Positions 19,057 to 27,312 of a stretch of DNA of 64,000 nt are shown piece by piece. Numbering within the stretch: position 1 is the first letter of the stretch; each line of letters opens with the position of its first letter. The notes under the pieces were generated by a model that was not told where the DNA came from, ran no database searches, and saw only the letters and a program-made list of their open reading frames with translations. Position numbers and translations under genes: made by a program. Source of the DNA: SCUD01 sp036824505 (GTDB taxonomy: Bacteria; Pseudomonadota; Gammaproteobacteria; Steroidobacterales; Steroidobacteraceae); NCBI GenBank assembly GCA_036824505.1, contig DAITAA010000018.1, positions 1 to 64,000 of the forward strand, in the 5' to 3' direction.

Positions 19057-20060
19057 GCGCGGCGCTCCACATCGTCGAGTAGCCGGTAGCGAAGGATATT
19101 GCGGTCGGCCATCTGCTGGATCCTGTCGATGACGTCGCGCCGCTCCGGGTCCTTGAACAGGTGCGCGTAGCGCTGTTGCGGTCGCAGGTATTCCTCGACC
19201 GGCAGCTTGCGCTTGATCTTCGAGACGTTGGTCAACTTGCCGCCTTCGGCCTCGAGCACCGGGAACAGGCCGGTCTCCTTGGCCAGGCGCGCGATCTTGA
19301 TCGTCAGCGCGGGATCGTGACCCCAGCCGAGCGGGCAGGGAACCAGGATATGAATGTAGCGTGCGCCGTGAATGCCCATCGCGCGGCGAACCTTCGCTTC
19401 GAGGTCATGCAACTCGGCGACGGTCGCGGTCGCGACGTACGGGATCTCGTGGGCCATGGCGATCGCAGGCAGATACTTGCCCTGGCCGAATCGGTTTCCG
19501 GGTGAATGGCCGAGCGGCATGGTCGTGTTGGTGCGCGCCGCGGGCGGAGTCGTCGAGGAACGCTGCACGCCGGTGTTCATGTAGCCCTCGTTGTCGTAGC
19601 AGATGTAGAGCACATCGTCATTGCGCTCGAACATCCCCGACAGGCAGCCGAAGCCGATGTCGGCGGTGCCGCCGTCGCCGCCCTGTGCGACCACCCGCAC
19701 CTCATGGCGGCCCTTGACGCGCATGGCCGCCGCGATGCCGGCGGCTACCGCGGCCGCGTTGCCGAACAGGGAGTGGATCCAGGGGATCTGCCACGAGGTC
19801 TCCGGATAGGGCGTCGAGAAGACTTCGAGGCAGCCGGTTGCATTGGCTGCGACGAGCTGGCGTTGCGTGGCCTCCATCGCGGCGTCGATTGCGTAACGTG
19901 CGCCGAGCGCCTCGCCGCAGCCCTGGCAGGCGCGGTGCCCCGAATTGAGCGAGTTCGTGCGCCGCATGTTCGCCTGCACCGAGCGCTGCTCGTCGGGCAA
20001 CAGGCGGTTGCCGACCGTGAAGGTGCCGGTCTGGTAGAAGCGGATCGGTTGGTAACTCAT
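19053..20060 (-). CDS. porB: 2-oxoacid:ferredoxin oxidoreductase, beta subunit (TPP-binding)
   Basis: This 335-residue thiamine-diphosphate subunit has the TPP/Mg motif GDGGTADIGFGCLSGM near residue 125, ending in the ICYDNEGYMNTG stretch. Cys for the proximal [4Fe-4S] cluster are visible in GHRACQGCGEAL and NATGCLEV. Together with porA and porG it would interconvert pyruvate (or another 2-oxoacid) and acetyl-CoA plus CO2. The ATG at 20060 is preceded by GAGGAG; the 42-codon upstream extension overlaps porA and is not protein-like. It starts 10 bp after porA. Pyruvate is the most likely substrate, but 2-oxoisovalerate or similar cannot be excluded. Confidence 0.92.
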   Translation of the reverse strand: MSYQPIRFYQTGTFTVGNRLLPDEQRSVQANMRRTNSLNSGHRACQGCGEALGARYAIDAAMEATQRQLVAANATGCLEVFSTPYPETSWQIPWIHSLFGNAAAVAAGIAAAMRVKGRHEVRVVAQGGDGGTADIGFGCLSGMFERNDDVLYICYDNEGYMNTGVQRSSTTPPAARTNTTMPLGHSPGNRFGQGKYLPAIAMAHEIPYVATATVAELHDLEAKVRRAMGIHGARYIHILVPCPLGWGHDPALTIKIARLAKETGLFPVLEAEGGKLTNVSKIKRKLPVEEYLRPQQRYAHLFKDPERRDVIDRIQQMADRNILRYRLLDDVERRA

Positions 20061-20070
20061 GCTGTGCTCC

Positions 20071-21324
20071 TCAACCGACTTTGGCCGCGACCACGCCGAG
20101 CTCGCGCAGGATGTTTTCGGCGATCGGCCCCGAGTGACGCAGCTCGCGCTCACGTGTGAGTACGCGCTCGACCATCGAATGATCAAGGTCCAAGAAGGTC
20201 ACCGGCTCAAGACGACCCTCGATGGCCTCGATGAACACCTTGTGCAGCGACCGGCGCGTGATGGCGCGGCCGCCGAGCCCAGCGATCACGGTGTGCACCA
20301 ATTCAGGCGATCCGGCATAGGAGGCTGCAACGTTGTTCGACACGATGCCGCCGAGGCCGACGGCAAGGCTTTTCTCCAGGACGACGACACGCTTCGCTGC
20401 CGCGAGCGCCGCGCGAACAGCGCCCGTGGGCCAGGGACGGAAGCAGGTGATGCCGAGCACGCCGATCCTTGCGCCCTGTTCGCGCATCTCATCCACGGTG
20501 TCCTTGATCGTGCCGAGCACGGAACCGAGCGCCACGACCACCGTGTCCGCGTCCTCGATGCGATAAGTGTGGGTGAGCCCGCCGCTCTCGCGCCCGAAGA
20601 TGCGCTTGAAATCGGCGGTCCAGGACGGCATCAGCTCTAGCGCCTGCCGCTGCTTGGCGTGCGCGAGATAACGCACCTCCATGAAGGCCTCCGGGCCCAC
20701 CATCGCGCCAATCGAAATGGGGTTGGCCGGATCGAGCACCTGGCGCGGATCGTAGGGCGGCAGGTATGCATCCACCTGCTCCTGTGTCGGCATGTCAACA
20801 CGTTCATAAGCGTGAGTCAGGATGAATCCGTCCATGCACACCATCACCGGCAGTGACAATTCCTCCGCCAGGCGGAATGCCTGGATGTGCAGGTCGAGCG
20901 CCTCCTGGTTGTCCTCCGCGAACAGCTGAATCCAGCCACAGTCGCGCTGGCTGAGCGCGTCGGTATGGTCATTCCAGATGTTGATTGGGGCGCCGATGGC
21001 GCGGTTTGCCACCGTCATGACGATGGGCAGGCCCAGGCCTGCGGCGTTGTAGACGGCTTCGGCCATGAACAGCAGTCCCTGGCTCGCGGTGGCGGTGTAG
21101 GCGCGGGCGCCCGCGGCAGAGGCACCGATCGCCACCGACATGGCGGAAAATTCCGACTCGACGTTGATGAACTCGCAGGGAGTGAGCTTTTCTGCCGTCA
21201 CCATGCGGCCGAGCGTCTCCACGATGTGCGTCTGTGGCGAGATCGGGTAGGCGCAGATCACCTCGGGGCGGCAGAGCGCCACAGCCTCGGCGACCGCAGC
21301 GGAGCCTTCAATCTGCTTCAGCAT
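20071..21324 (-). CDS. porA: 2-oxoacid:ferredoxin oxidoreductase, alpha subunit
   Basis: This 417-residue alpha subunit carries the pyrimidine-binding and transketolase C-terminal-like domains. Features typical of the PorA family are ICAYPISPQTHIVE at the N-terminus, the YTATASQGLLFMAEA stretch and the AVGLGGIVSNNV region near the C-terminus. No Fe-S motif is expected or seen. The gene overlaps porG by 17 bp and is followed by porB, so all three would be made from one message. It is cytoplasmic. Confidence 0.92.
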   Translation of the reverse strand: MLKQIEGSAAVAEAVALCRPEVICAYPISPQTHIVETLGRMVTAEKLTPCEFINVESEFSAMSVAIGASAAGARAYTATASQGLLFMAEAVYNAAGLGLPIVMTVANRAIGAPINIWNDHTDALSQRDCGWIQLFAEDNQEALDLHIQAFRLAEELSLPVMVCMDGFILTHAYERVDMPTQEQVDAYLPPYDPRQVLDPANPISIGAMVGPEAFMEVRYLAHAKQRQALELMPSWTADFKRIFGRESGGLTHTYRIEDADTVVVALGSVLGTIKDTVDEMREQGARIGVLGITCFRPWPTGAVRAALAAAKRVVVLEKSLAVGLGGIVSNNVAASYAGSPELVHTVIAGLGGRAITRRSLHKVFIEAIEGRLEPVTFLDLDHSMVERVLTRERELRHSGPIAENILRELGVVAAKVG

Positions 21325-21898
21325 TCGCGGTCCTCCGCATGTCCTGCGTCACGGAATTATAGGCTTCCGTCGCCGCCGCGGCGTTGGCGTCTGCAACCTT
21401 CGCCGGGAACTTGTCGCGAATAGCGGCGATCACGGAATCCAGCGAGATGCGCCCGGAAATGGCCGCGAGCCCCGCCAGCAGCGCGGCATTCGGCACGGCG
21501 CGGCCGATGTGCTTCAGGGCGAGCTCCGTTGCGGCCACCGTGCAGAGGCGTTCGCGGCGGAAGGAGGCCAGAAACTCGCTGAGGCCGAGCTCGTCGAAGG
21601 AGCGCGTGGTATTGATGACAACATAACCTTCCGGGACGAGCCCGCTGAATACATCCACCTGATGCAGCAGCGTCGGGTCCTGGATGATCAGCGCGTCGGG
21701 CGCCATGATCGGCTCGCGTAGCCGGATCGGCCGGTCGTCGATGCGGCAGAATGCGACCACCGGCGCGCCGGTACGCTCCGAGCCGAAGCTCGGGAACGCC
21801 TGCGCGTGCCGGCCTTCGCGGAAGGCCGCCACGGACAACAGTTCAGCGGCGGTTACGACCCCCTGACCGCCGCGCCCATGGATTCGGATCTGAAACAT
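21308..21898 (-). CDS. porG: 2-oxoacid:acceptor oxidoreductase, gamma subunit
   Basis: This 196-residue gamma subunit contains the family start MFQIRIHGRGGQGVVTAAEL and the SFGSERTGAPV segment. It is the first gene of the leftward operon porG-porA-porB-flavoprotein. Its start is divergent from the large propeller gene across 143 bp. The whole operon lacks a separate delta (ferredoxin) gene; the terminal flavoprotein supplies those clusters. Confidence 0.92.
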   Translation of the reverse strand: MFQIRIHGRGGQGVVTAAELLSVAAFREGRHAQAFPSFGSERTGAPVVAFCRIDDRPIRLREPIMAPDALIIQDPTLLHQVDVFSGLVPEGYVVINTTRSFDELGLSEFLASFRRERLCTVAATELALKHIGRAVPNAALLAGLAAISGRISLDSVIAAIRDKFPAKVADANAAAATEAYNSVTQDMRRTANAEAD

Positions 21899-21996
21899 CG
21901 TCGTTCCGTCGGTCTGGAACCCTGTGAAGAATGCGCCTCGCCGGGGAGGAATTCACATCCGTGAGAATACCCAGGTCGAGTGTCGGTGATTCATTT

Positions 21997-22020
21997 CCAG
22001 CCCCGCAAGGGGTAGGCTGG
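21997..22020 (+). other. Small hairpin in the leader of the propeller gene
   Basis: A perfect 6-bp stem (21997-22002 with 22015-22020) lies 21 bp upstream of the ATG at 22042, with a short GC-rich loop. It could affect translation of the propeller gene or be chance. Apart from this I see no defined operator in the 143-bp divergent gap to porG. Confidence 0.25.
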
Positions 22021-22041
22021 CAGATTACTGGAGTCTTGAGA

Positions 22042-25000
22042 ATGAAATCCCCTTTGTTCGCGCGGCTCGCCGCGTTCCTGTTCGCCCTGGCGCTTGCAAC
22101 ATCGCCCGCGGCCCGCGCCACCGCCATCGGGGAAAAGAAGCCGAAGGAATACGGCGCGCTCGAATACCGGCTCATTGGCCCCGCGGTCGCCGGCCGCGTT
22201 TCGGCCGTCGCGGGCGTGCCCGGCAACTCACAGGTCTTCTATGCGGCATTCGCCCAGGGCGGCTTGTGGAAGTCCGAAGACGGCGGCCGCGAATGGAAGC
22301 CGCTGTTCGACGAGCAGGCGACGCAGTCGCTCGGCTCGTTCGCAATTGCCCCCTCGGACCCGAATGTCATCTACGTCGGATCCGGTGAGGCGAATACGCG
22401 CGGCAACGTCGCCATCGGGCTCGGCATCTGGAAGTCGCTGGACGCCGGCCAGACCTGGCAGCAAGTCTGGAAGACGCACGGCCAGATCGGCCAGATGATC
22501 GTTCACCCCGCCAACCCCGATATCGCGTTCGCGGCCGTGCTGGGTTCGCCTTTTGGCCCTTCAGAAACCCGTGGCGTGTACCGAACGCGGGACGGGGGCA
22601 AGACCTGGCAACGCGTGCTGTTCAAGGATGCTGACACCGGCGCCTCGGATGTCGTCTTCGATCCCAACAACCCGAGCATCCTGTTCGCGGGGCTCTGGCA
22701 GATGCGCCGCACCCCCTGGCACTTCACGAGCGGCGGGCCCGGCAGCGGCTTATGGCGTTCGGCTGATGGCGGCGATTCCTGGACGCAGCTGAAGGAGACC
22801 GGCCTGCCGGCCGGAGAATGGGGAAAGGTCGGCGTGGCAGTCGCAGCGAGCAACTCCAATCGCGTGTACGCGCTGATCGAGGCGAAGGAAGGCGGACTGT
22901 TCCGCTCCGACGACGGCGGCGCGAAGTGGGAACTCGTGAATGCGCACCGCGCATTGCGCCAGCGCCACTGGTACTACACGGTGCTGACCGTTGATCCGAC
23001 GAATGCCGACATCGTCTGGTTTCCGCAGGTGCCGCTGCTGAAATCGACCGATGGCGGCAAGTCGATCACGCAGGTGAAGGGCACGCATCACGGAGACAGC
23101 CATGACCTGTGGATCGACCCCAAGCAGCCGCAACAGCTGATCGTCGGCAACGACGGCGGCCTGGATATTTCCTTCGACGGCGGGCGCAACTGGTTCGACG
23201 CGCCGCTGCCAACCGGGCAGTTCTACAACATCGACGTCGATGACCGTGTGCCTTATCACGTCGGTGGCACGATGCAGGACTGGGGCACGGCCAGCGGCCC
23301 GTCGCGCTCGCTTTCGAGCCCGGGCCTCGGCGCAGACCGGAGCGGCGAAGCCAGCGCGCTCGCCGACTGGATCGTGGCGGGCGGCGGCGAGGCCGGCGAT
23401 TTCGTCTACGAGCACAGTCAGCCCGGCAGCATTTTCGCCAGTGAGTACGCCGGCATCATCACGCACTACCAGGAAGGCACCGGGCAGACTCGCCTGCTGT
23501 CCGTCTACCCCGCGAACCCTTCGGGCACACCCGCGGAGCAGTTGAAGTATCGCTTCCAGTGGACCTCGCCCATTGCGGCCTCGCCGCATGATCCGCAGGT
23601 GATCTACCACGGCGGCAACGTGCTGTTCCGGACGCGCGACCGCGGCGCGACCTGGCAGGCAATCAGCGGCGACCTTACGCGCAATGACCGCAGCAAGCAG
23701 CAGTGGTCGGGAGGGCCGATCACGGGCGACATGACCGGCGTCGAGACCTACGGCACGATCTTTTCGATCGCGGAATCGTACGCTGCTGCCGGTGTGATCT
23801 GGGTCGGCAGCGACGACGGACTCGTGCACCTGAGCCGCGATGCCGGCGCGAACTGGGCGGACGTCACACCGCGCGGCCTGCCAGTCAACGCGACCATCGA
23901 ATCCATCGAGACTTCGCGCCGCGAGCCTGGCACCGCCTATGTGGTCGCGCACAACTACCGGCTCGACGACTTCAAGCCGTATCTCTACCGCACGCGCGAC
24001 TTCGGCAAGAGCTGGCAGCCGCTCGTGGAAGGCCTGCCGTCCGACCTGCCGCTCTGGGTCGTGCGCGAGGATCCGGCCGACCCGGATTACCTCTACCTTG
24101 GCACCGATCGCGGACTCTGGTTCTCGAGCAATGCCGGTGAGCAGTGGCGGGAATTGCGGCTGAACTTTCCGGCCGTGACCGTCACTGACCTTGAGGCCAG
24201 GCATGGCGATCTCGTCGTGGCGACCCGCGGCCGCAGCATCTGGGTGCTCGAGGACGTGGCGGCGCTGCGCGCGCAGAAAAGGCGCCCGGCCGCAACCGCG
24301 ATCCTGTCGGTCGAGGATGGCATTCGATTCCGCTCCGACCAGCGCTGGGATTACCCGCCGGTCGGCAAGCTTCCCAACGCGCCCTACGGCGCGATCATTA
24401 GCTACTGGCTTGTCGAAGCGCCAAAAGGGGAAATCGAACTGAGGATCACGGATGCATCCGGCCGGCTCGTGCGCAAGCTCGACAGCGTCATCAAGCCGCC
24501 GAAATACGGCAAGGACGACCCGGATGAGCCTTCCCACGAGCCGAAGCCTGCGCTGACGAAGGACCCCGGCTTCAACCGCGTCGTGTGGGATCTGAAAATG
24601 GAAGGCGCGAAGCGTCTCGCCTCGAAGTTCGAGGGCGGCGATCTGGAAACGGGCCCACTCGCAGCTCCCGGGCGGTACACGCTGACGCTGCACGGGGCGG
24701 GCGCCGATGCGCAGGGTACCGTCGTCATCGAGCCGGATCCGCGCTCGCCGGTTGTGCCTCCTGATGTCGAAGAGAACGTCGCCTGGTCACTCGCAGTGCT
24801 CGTGGCACTGGACGAAGTCGTCGACAACGTCGCGGAGGTGACCGCTATCCGCCAGCAGGTCGGCGACCTTCGCAAGCGGGTCGGCGATGCGCCCGGCCTC
24901 GAAGAGTTGCGCGCTACCGCCGATCGGGTGCTCGCCGCCTGCGATTCAATCGAAGGCACTTTGCACAACCCGACAGCTCAGGTGAACTACGACATCCTCG

Positions 25001-25230
25001 CCGGTCGCGACGGGGGCGCGAAGCTCTATTCGCAGCTTGCAGGGCTCTACGACGCGAACAACAGTTCCGACTACCCGCCCGCGCAGGGGCTGCGCGAGCG
25101 TTTCGACGAATTGAGGGTTGAGCTGCGCCGGCGCCAGGGCGAACTGTCAGCGCTTCAGAGCGGTGACCTCGCGCTGCTCGAACAACAGGTGGCGAAGGCG
25201 CGACTGCCACGGGTCATCTTGCCGCCATGA
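22042..25230 (+). CDS. Exported giant BNR/Asp-box beta-propeller protein (sortilin/VPS10-like)
   Basis: This 1062-residue exported protein has a signal peptide (first ~26 residues, ending PAARA). It contains at least ten Asp-box repeats of the S-x-D-x-G-x-x-W kind (for example SEDGGREW, SLDAGQTW, TRDGGKTW, SADGGDSW, SRDAGANW), which build VPS10/sortilin-like propellers. A beta-rich segment and an alpha-helical C-terminus (~920-1062) follow. Such proteins are often labelled glycosyl hydrolases by repeat similarity, but no glycosidase active site is evident. The ATG at 22042 begins the signal peptide. A relative of nearly equal length lies at 32813-36016. Role unknown; surface binding or peptide handling is plausible. 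Confidence 0.88.
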   Translation: MKSPLFARLAAFLFALALATSPAARATAIGEKKPKEYGALEYRLIGPAVAGRVSAVAGVPGNSQVFYAAFAQGGLWKSEDGGREWKPLFDEQATQSLGSFAIAPSDPNVIYVGSGEANTRGNVAIGLGIWKSLDAGQTWQQVWKTHGQIGQMIVHPANPDIAFAAVLGSPFGPSETRGVYRTRDGGKTWQRVLFKDADTGASDVVFDPNNPSILFAGLWQMRRTPWHFTSGGPGSGLWRSADGGDSWTQLKETGLPAGEWGKVGVAVAASNSNRVYALIEAKEGGLFRSDDGGAKWELVNAHRALRQRHWYYTVLTVDPTNADIVWFPQVPLLKSTDGGKSITQVKGTHHGDSHDLWIDPKQPQQLIVGNDGGLDISFDGGRNWFDAPLPTGQFYNIDVDDRVPYHVGGTMQDWGTASGPSRSLSSPGLGADRSGEASALADWIVAGGGEAGDFVYEHSQPGSIFASEYAGIITHYQEGTGQTRLLSVYPANPSGTPAEQLKYRFQWTSPIAASPHDPQVIYHGGNVLFRTRDRGATWQAISGDLTRNDRSKQQWSGGPITGDMTGVETYGTIFSIAESYAAAGVIWVGSDDGLVHLSRDAGANWADVTPRGLPVNATIESIETSRREPGTAYVVAHNYRLDDFKPYLYRTRDFGKSWQPLVEGLPSDLPLWVVREDPADPDYLYLGTDRGLWFSSNAGEQWRELRLNFPAVTVTDLEARHGDLVVATRGRSIWVLEDVAALRAQKRRPAATAILSVEDGIRFRSDQRWDYPPVGKLPNAPYGAIISYWLVEAPKGEIELRITDASGRLVRKLDSVIKPPKYGKDDPDEPSHEPKPALTKDPGFNRVVWDLKMEGAKRLASKFEGGDLETGPLAAPGRYTLTLHGAGADAQGTVVIEPDPRSPVVPPDVEENVAWSLAVLVALDEVVDNVAEVTAIRQQVGDLRKRVGDAPGLEELRATADRVLAACDSIEGTLHNPTAQVNYDILAGRDGGAKLYSQLAGLYDANNSSDYPPAQGLRERFDELRVELRRRQGELSALQSGDLALLEQQVAKARLPRVILPP

Positions 25231-25254
25231 AGCTCGACCAGGACGAAGGGGCCG

Positions 25255-26802
25255 TCAGAACTCGTATTCGAGCAGGAATCTGACGGTCTGCGCTGCGGCC
25301 TCATTGGTCAGGCCGAATAGCCAGGCCGCCTCGTAGCGCAGGGCGCCGCCCCCGAAGGGAACGCGGCCGAATGCCGCCGGGCCAGCCTCGTGCCCATGCT
25401 CATTGAACGATCCGAAATTTCCGAATTCCCCGAGTGCGCCGTAGACCTCGACGCCGGGCTCGAAGCGCGGGTCATGCCGCCACCGGTATTGCAGCGCGTA
25501 TTCGAGCTCCGTATCCGCTCCCGAGCGGAATTCGCGTTCCGCCAGGAGATTGAAGCGCATTTCGCTGGGGCCAAAGTCCTTCTGCAGCAAGGCGCCCAGT
25601 TCCAGCTTGTCTTCCCCGCCCGTCTCCGTGGAATGCGCGTATTCGACGAGCAGGCCGGCATCGACCGCATAACGGCCTTGCTCGAATAGCTGGAACACGT
25701 TTTCCCAGGCTACCTCGGTATTCCTGAGATCTTCGCCTGGCTCCTTTTCCCACTCACCGACAATCTCGGTCAGCCAGAACCAGGTCGGAGCATATTCCAG
25801 ATCCATCTTGAATTTCTGGAAACCATCAACGCCCGGATCACCATCAAATTCGCGATGGCCGCGCAGCTCGACCGCGATCTCGCCCTCTTCGACGATTGGC
25901 GAATAGACCTTGTGCGCAGCGTGGGCGCGAGGCGCAGCGAGCGCTGCCACGCAGAACAGAATGACGAGGGCAGCGATGGCCGGGGCCCGTGACGCGGATC
26001 GATCCCCGCGATTCACGAAGTGTGACAGCAGCAGTACGGAAGCAAAGGTGGCACCGAAGAACAGCAACTGGATTCCGCTGGGTCGATCGTCATACCCAAT
26101 CAGCACATGCAGCACCTGGCCGGCCAGGCTCTGCTGTGATAGCAATGCCGAGGAATCCCAGAGAGGCTCGATGATTGCCGGCAGCCACCCGGCCTGCACC
26201 AGCAGGGCCGCTGCATGGGCTGCCATACCGGCAGCGAGAAAGAGCAGCATCCAGCCGGTAACGGCAAACAGATGACGCGCAGGAATGCGCATGAGCCCGA
26301 AGTACAGCAAGGTGCCCGCCGCTGCGCCGCCGGCCAGACCTAGCACGCCACCAAGAATCATCGGGCCGGCTGTTTCGCCGCTGGCAGCGACGCCGTAGAG
26401 GAATAACACGACCTCCGCGCCTTCGCGAAGTGCTGCGAGCGCGACTACCGCCGCGAGCGCAGTCAGCGGCCGGGCGCCGGCCCGAACGTCTCCACCGACC
26501 GACTTGAGCTCGCGCGCGACTTCCGCGCCATGTTGCTGCATCCAGATGTGATGCCATGACAGCATCAGGACGGCGACCAGCAGTATCCCTGCATTGAACA
26601 CATCCGGTCCCATTCCTTCCAGCGTCTCGCCGAGCCAGCCGGTCGCTCCGGCCAGAGCCAGCGCGCCAGCGAGCCCCGCCATGCAGCCCATCAGGATGGC
26701 CCGCCTGCTTCCGGCAAGCCCCCTGGAAGCGGCGAGCGCAATACCGATGATCAGCGCCACCTCGAAGACTTCGCGTAACACGATGATGAGTGAGGCGATC
26801 AC
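25255..26802 (-). CDS. FTR1-family iron permease fused to an outer-membrane-like beta-barrel protein
   Basis: This is a 515-residue two-part protein. Residues 1-262 form an FTR1/EfeU-type permease with about seven helices and both iron motifs: REVFE at 10-14 and REGAE at 126-130. Residues ~268-294 look exactly like a second signal peptide (a hydrophobic core, then APRAHA before AHK). Residues 295-515 resemble a separate family of exported outer-membrane proteins, rich in alternating strands and ending in LLEYEF with a terminal Phe. No internal start with a ribosome site is visible before this signal, so one polyprotein cleaved by signal peptidase is the simplest model. The gene lies 3 bp after a cupredoxin gene and probably shares its Fur-controlled promoter. 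Confidence 0.88.
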   Translation of the reverse strand: MIASLIIVLREVFEVALIIGIALAASRGLAGSRRAILMGCMAGLAGALALAGATGWLGETLEGMGPDVFNAGILLVAVLMLSWHHIWMQQHGAEVARELKSVGGDVRAGARPLTALAAVVALAALREGAEVVLFLYGVAASGETAGPMILGGVLGLAGGAAAGTLLYFGLMRIPARHLFAVTGWMLLFLAAGMAAHAAALLVQAGWLPAIIEPLWDSSALLSQQSLAGQVLHVLIGYDDRPSGIQLLFFGATFASVLLLSHFVNRGDRSASRAPAIAALVILFCVAALAAPRAHAAHKVYSPIVEEGEIAVELRGHREFDGDPGVDGFQKFKMDLEYAPTWFWLTEIVGEWEKEPGEDLRNTEVAWENVFQLFEQGRYAVDAGLLVEYAHSTETGGEDKLELGALLQKDFGPSEMRFNLLAEREFRSGADTELEYALQYRWRHDPRFEPGVEVYGALGEFGNFGSFNEHGHEAGPAAFGRVPFGGGALRYEAAWLFGLTNEAAAQTVRFLLEYEF

Positions 26803-26805
26803 GGC

Positions 26806-27147
26806 TTATCTGGCGACAAGAAATCCATGGGCGGTTTCCGGGTTGAACTCGCCGAAGAACTTGTAGCGACCCGGCTTCAGGGGCCCGACGAAGAGGGTGA
26901 TGCGGCCCTTGCCGGGGACAATCTTTTCGCGGTTGAAGTCGTAGCTTTCGAATTCCTCGGGTGTCGGATCACGGTTTTCCACCAGCAGCTTGATCTTCTG
27001 GCCCGCCGGCACCACGAGCTCCACCGGGGTGAAGCGGTGGGACTCGATCACGAGCGTGAATTCGGGCGTGTCCGCCCGCGCGGGCCCGGCAGCCACACCC
27101 CATGCGACTGCGATGCCCAGGATCGCGTGCCGAGCCGTCACTGTCAT
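26806..27147 (-). CDS. Periplasmic cupredoxin-domain protein lacking the copper Cys
   Basis: This 113-residue exported protein has a signal peptide (ending GPARA) and a single cupredoxin fold (FTPVELVVPAGQKIKLLVEN). Where blue-copper proteins have the C-x-x-H-x-x-x-M loop, this one reads FGEFNPETAHG, with no Cys or Met. Acidic residues (TPEEFESYDFNREK) cluster near the metal-site end. This resembles the EfeO-type cupredoxin domains that work with FTR1 permeases. It probably delivers or binds iron (or copper) for the permease encoded next to it. It is the first gene after the Fur-like site. Confidence 0.85.
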   Translation of the reverse strand: MTVTARHAILGIAVAWGVAAGPARADTPEFTLVIESHRFTPVELVVPAGQKIKLLVENRDPTPEEFESYDFNREKIVPGKGRITLFVGPLKPGRYKFFGEFNPETAHGFLVAR

Positions 27148-27188
27148 TTTTCAATCACCCATCCTGAAATCCATGCGTAAGCTTACTG

Positions 27189-27207
27189 GTAATTGAGAAT
27201 CATTCGC
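27189..27207 (-). promoter_or_regulatory. Candidate Fur box upstream of the cupredoxin-FTR1 genes
   Basis: Thirteen of 19 positions match the classical Fur consensus, with a strong core GAGAATCATT at 27195-27204. The site lies 42 bp upstream of the cupredoxin ATG and outside the neighbouring coding regions. Its place before an iron permease pair fits repression by Fe-Fur. On the leftward strand, TTGCGA at 27210-27205 could be a -35 element overlapped by the site; this last point is weak. Confidence 0.6.
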
Positions 27208-27312
27208 AACTGGGCCTCGGCAAAAATGGGACGGGTGCCGGATGGAAAGCGTCAAGGCATTGAATAGAAAGAGGTTTATCTTGAGGGGAGGCCCGGCTCG
27301 GCCGTGCCGCCG

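Noticed and set aside
22750..24693. A 647-codon open frame antisense to the first propeller gene
   Set aside because: Composition is Arg/Ala/Val/Asp-rich as expected for a shadow of high-GC coding DNA; no motif, and the sense frame is clearly the real gene.
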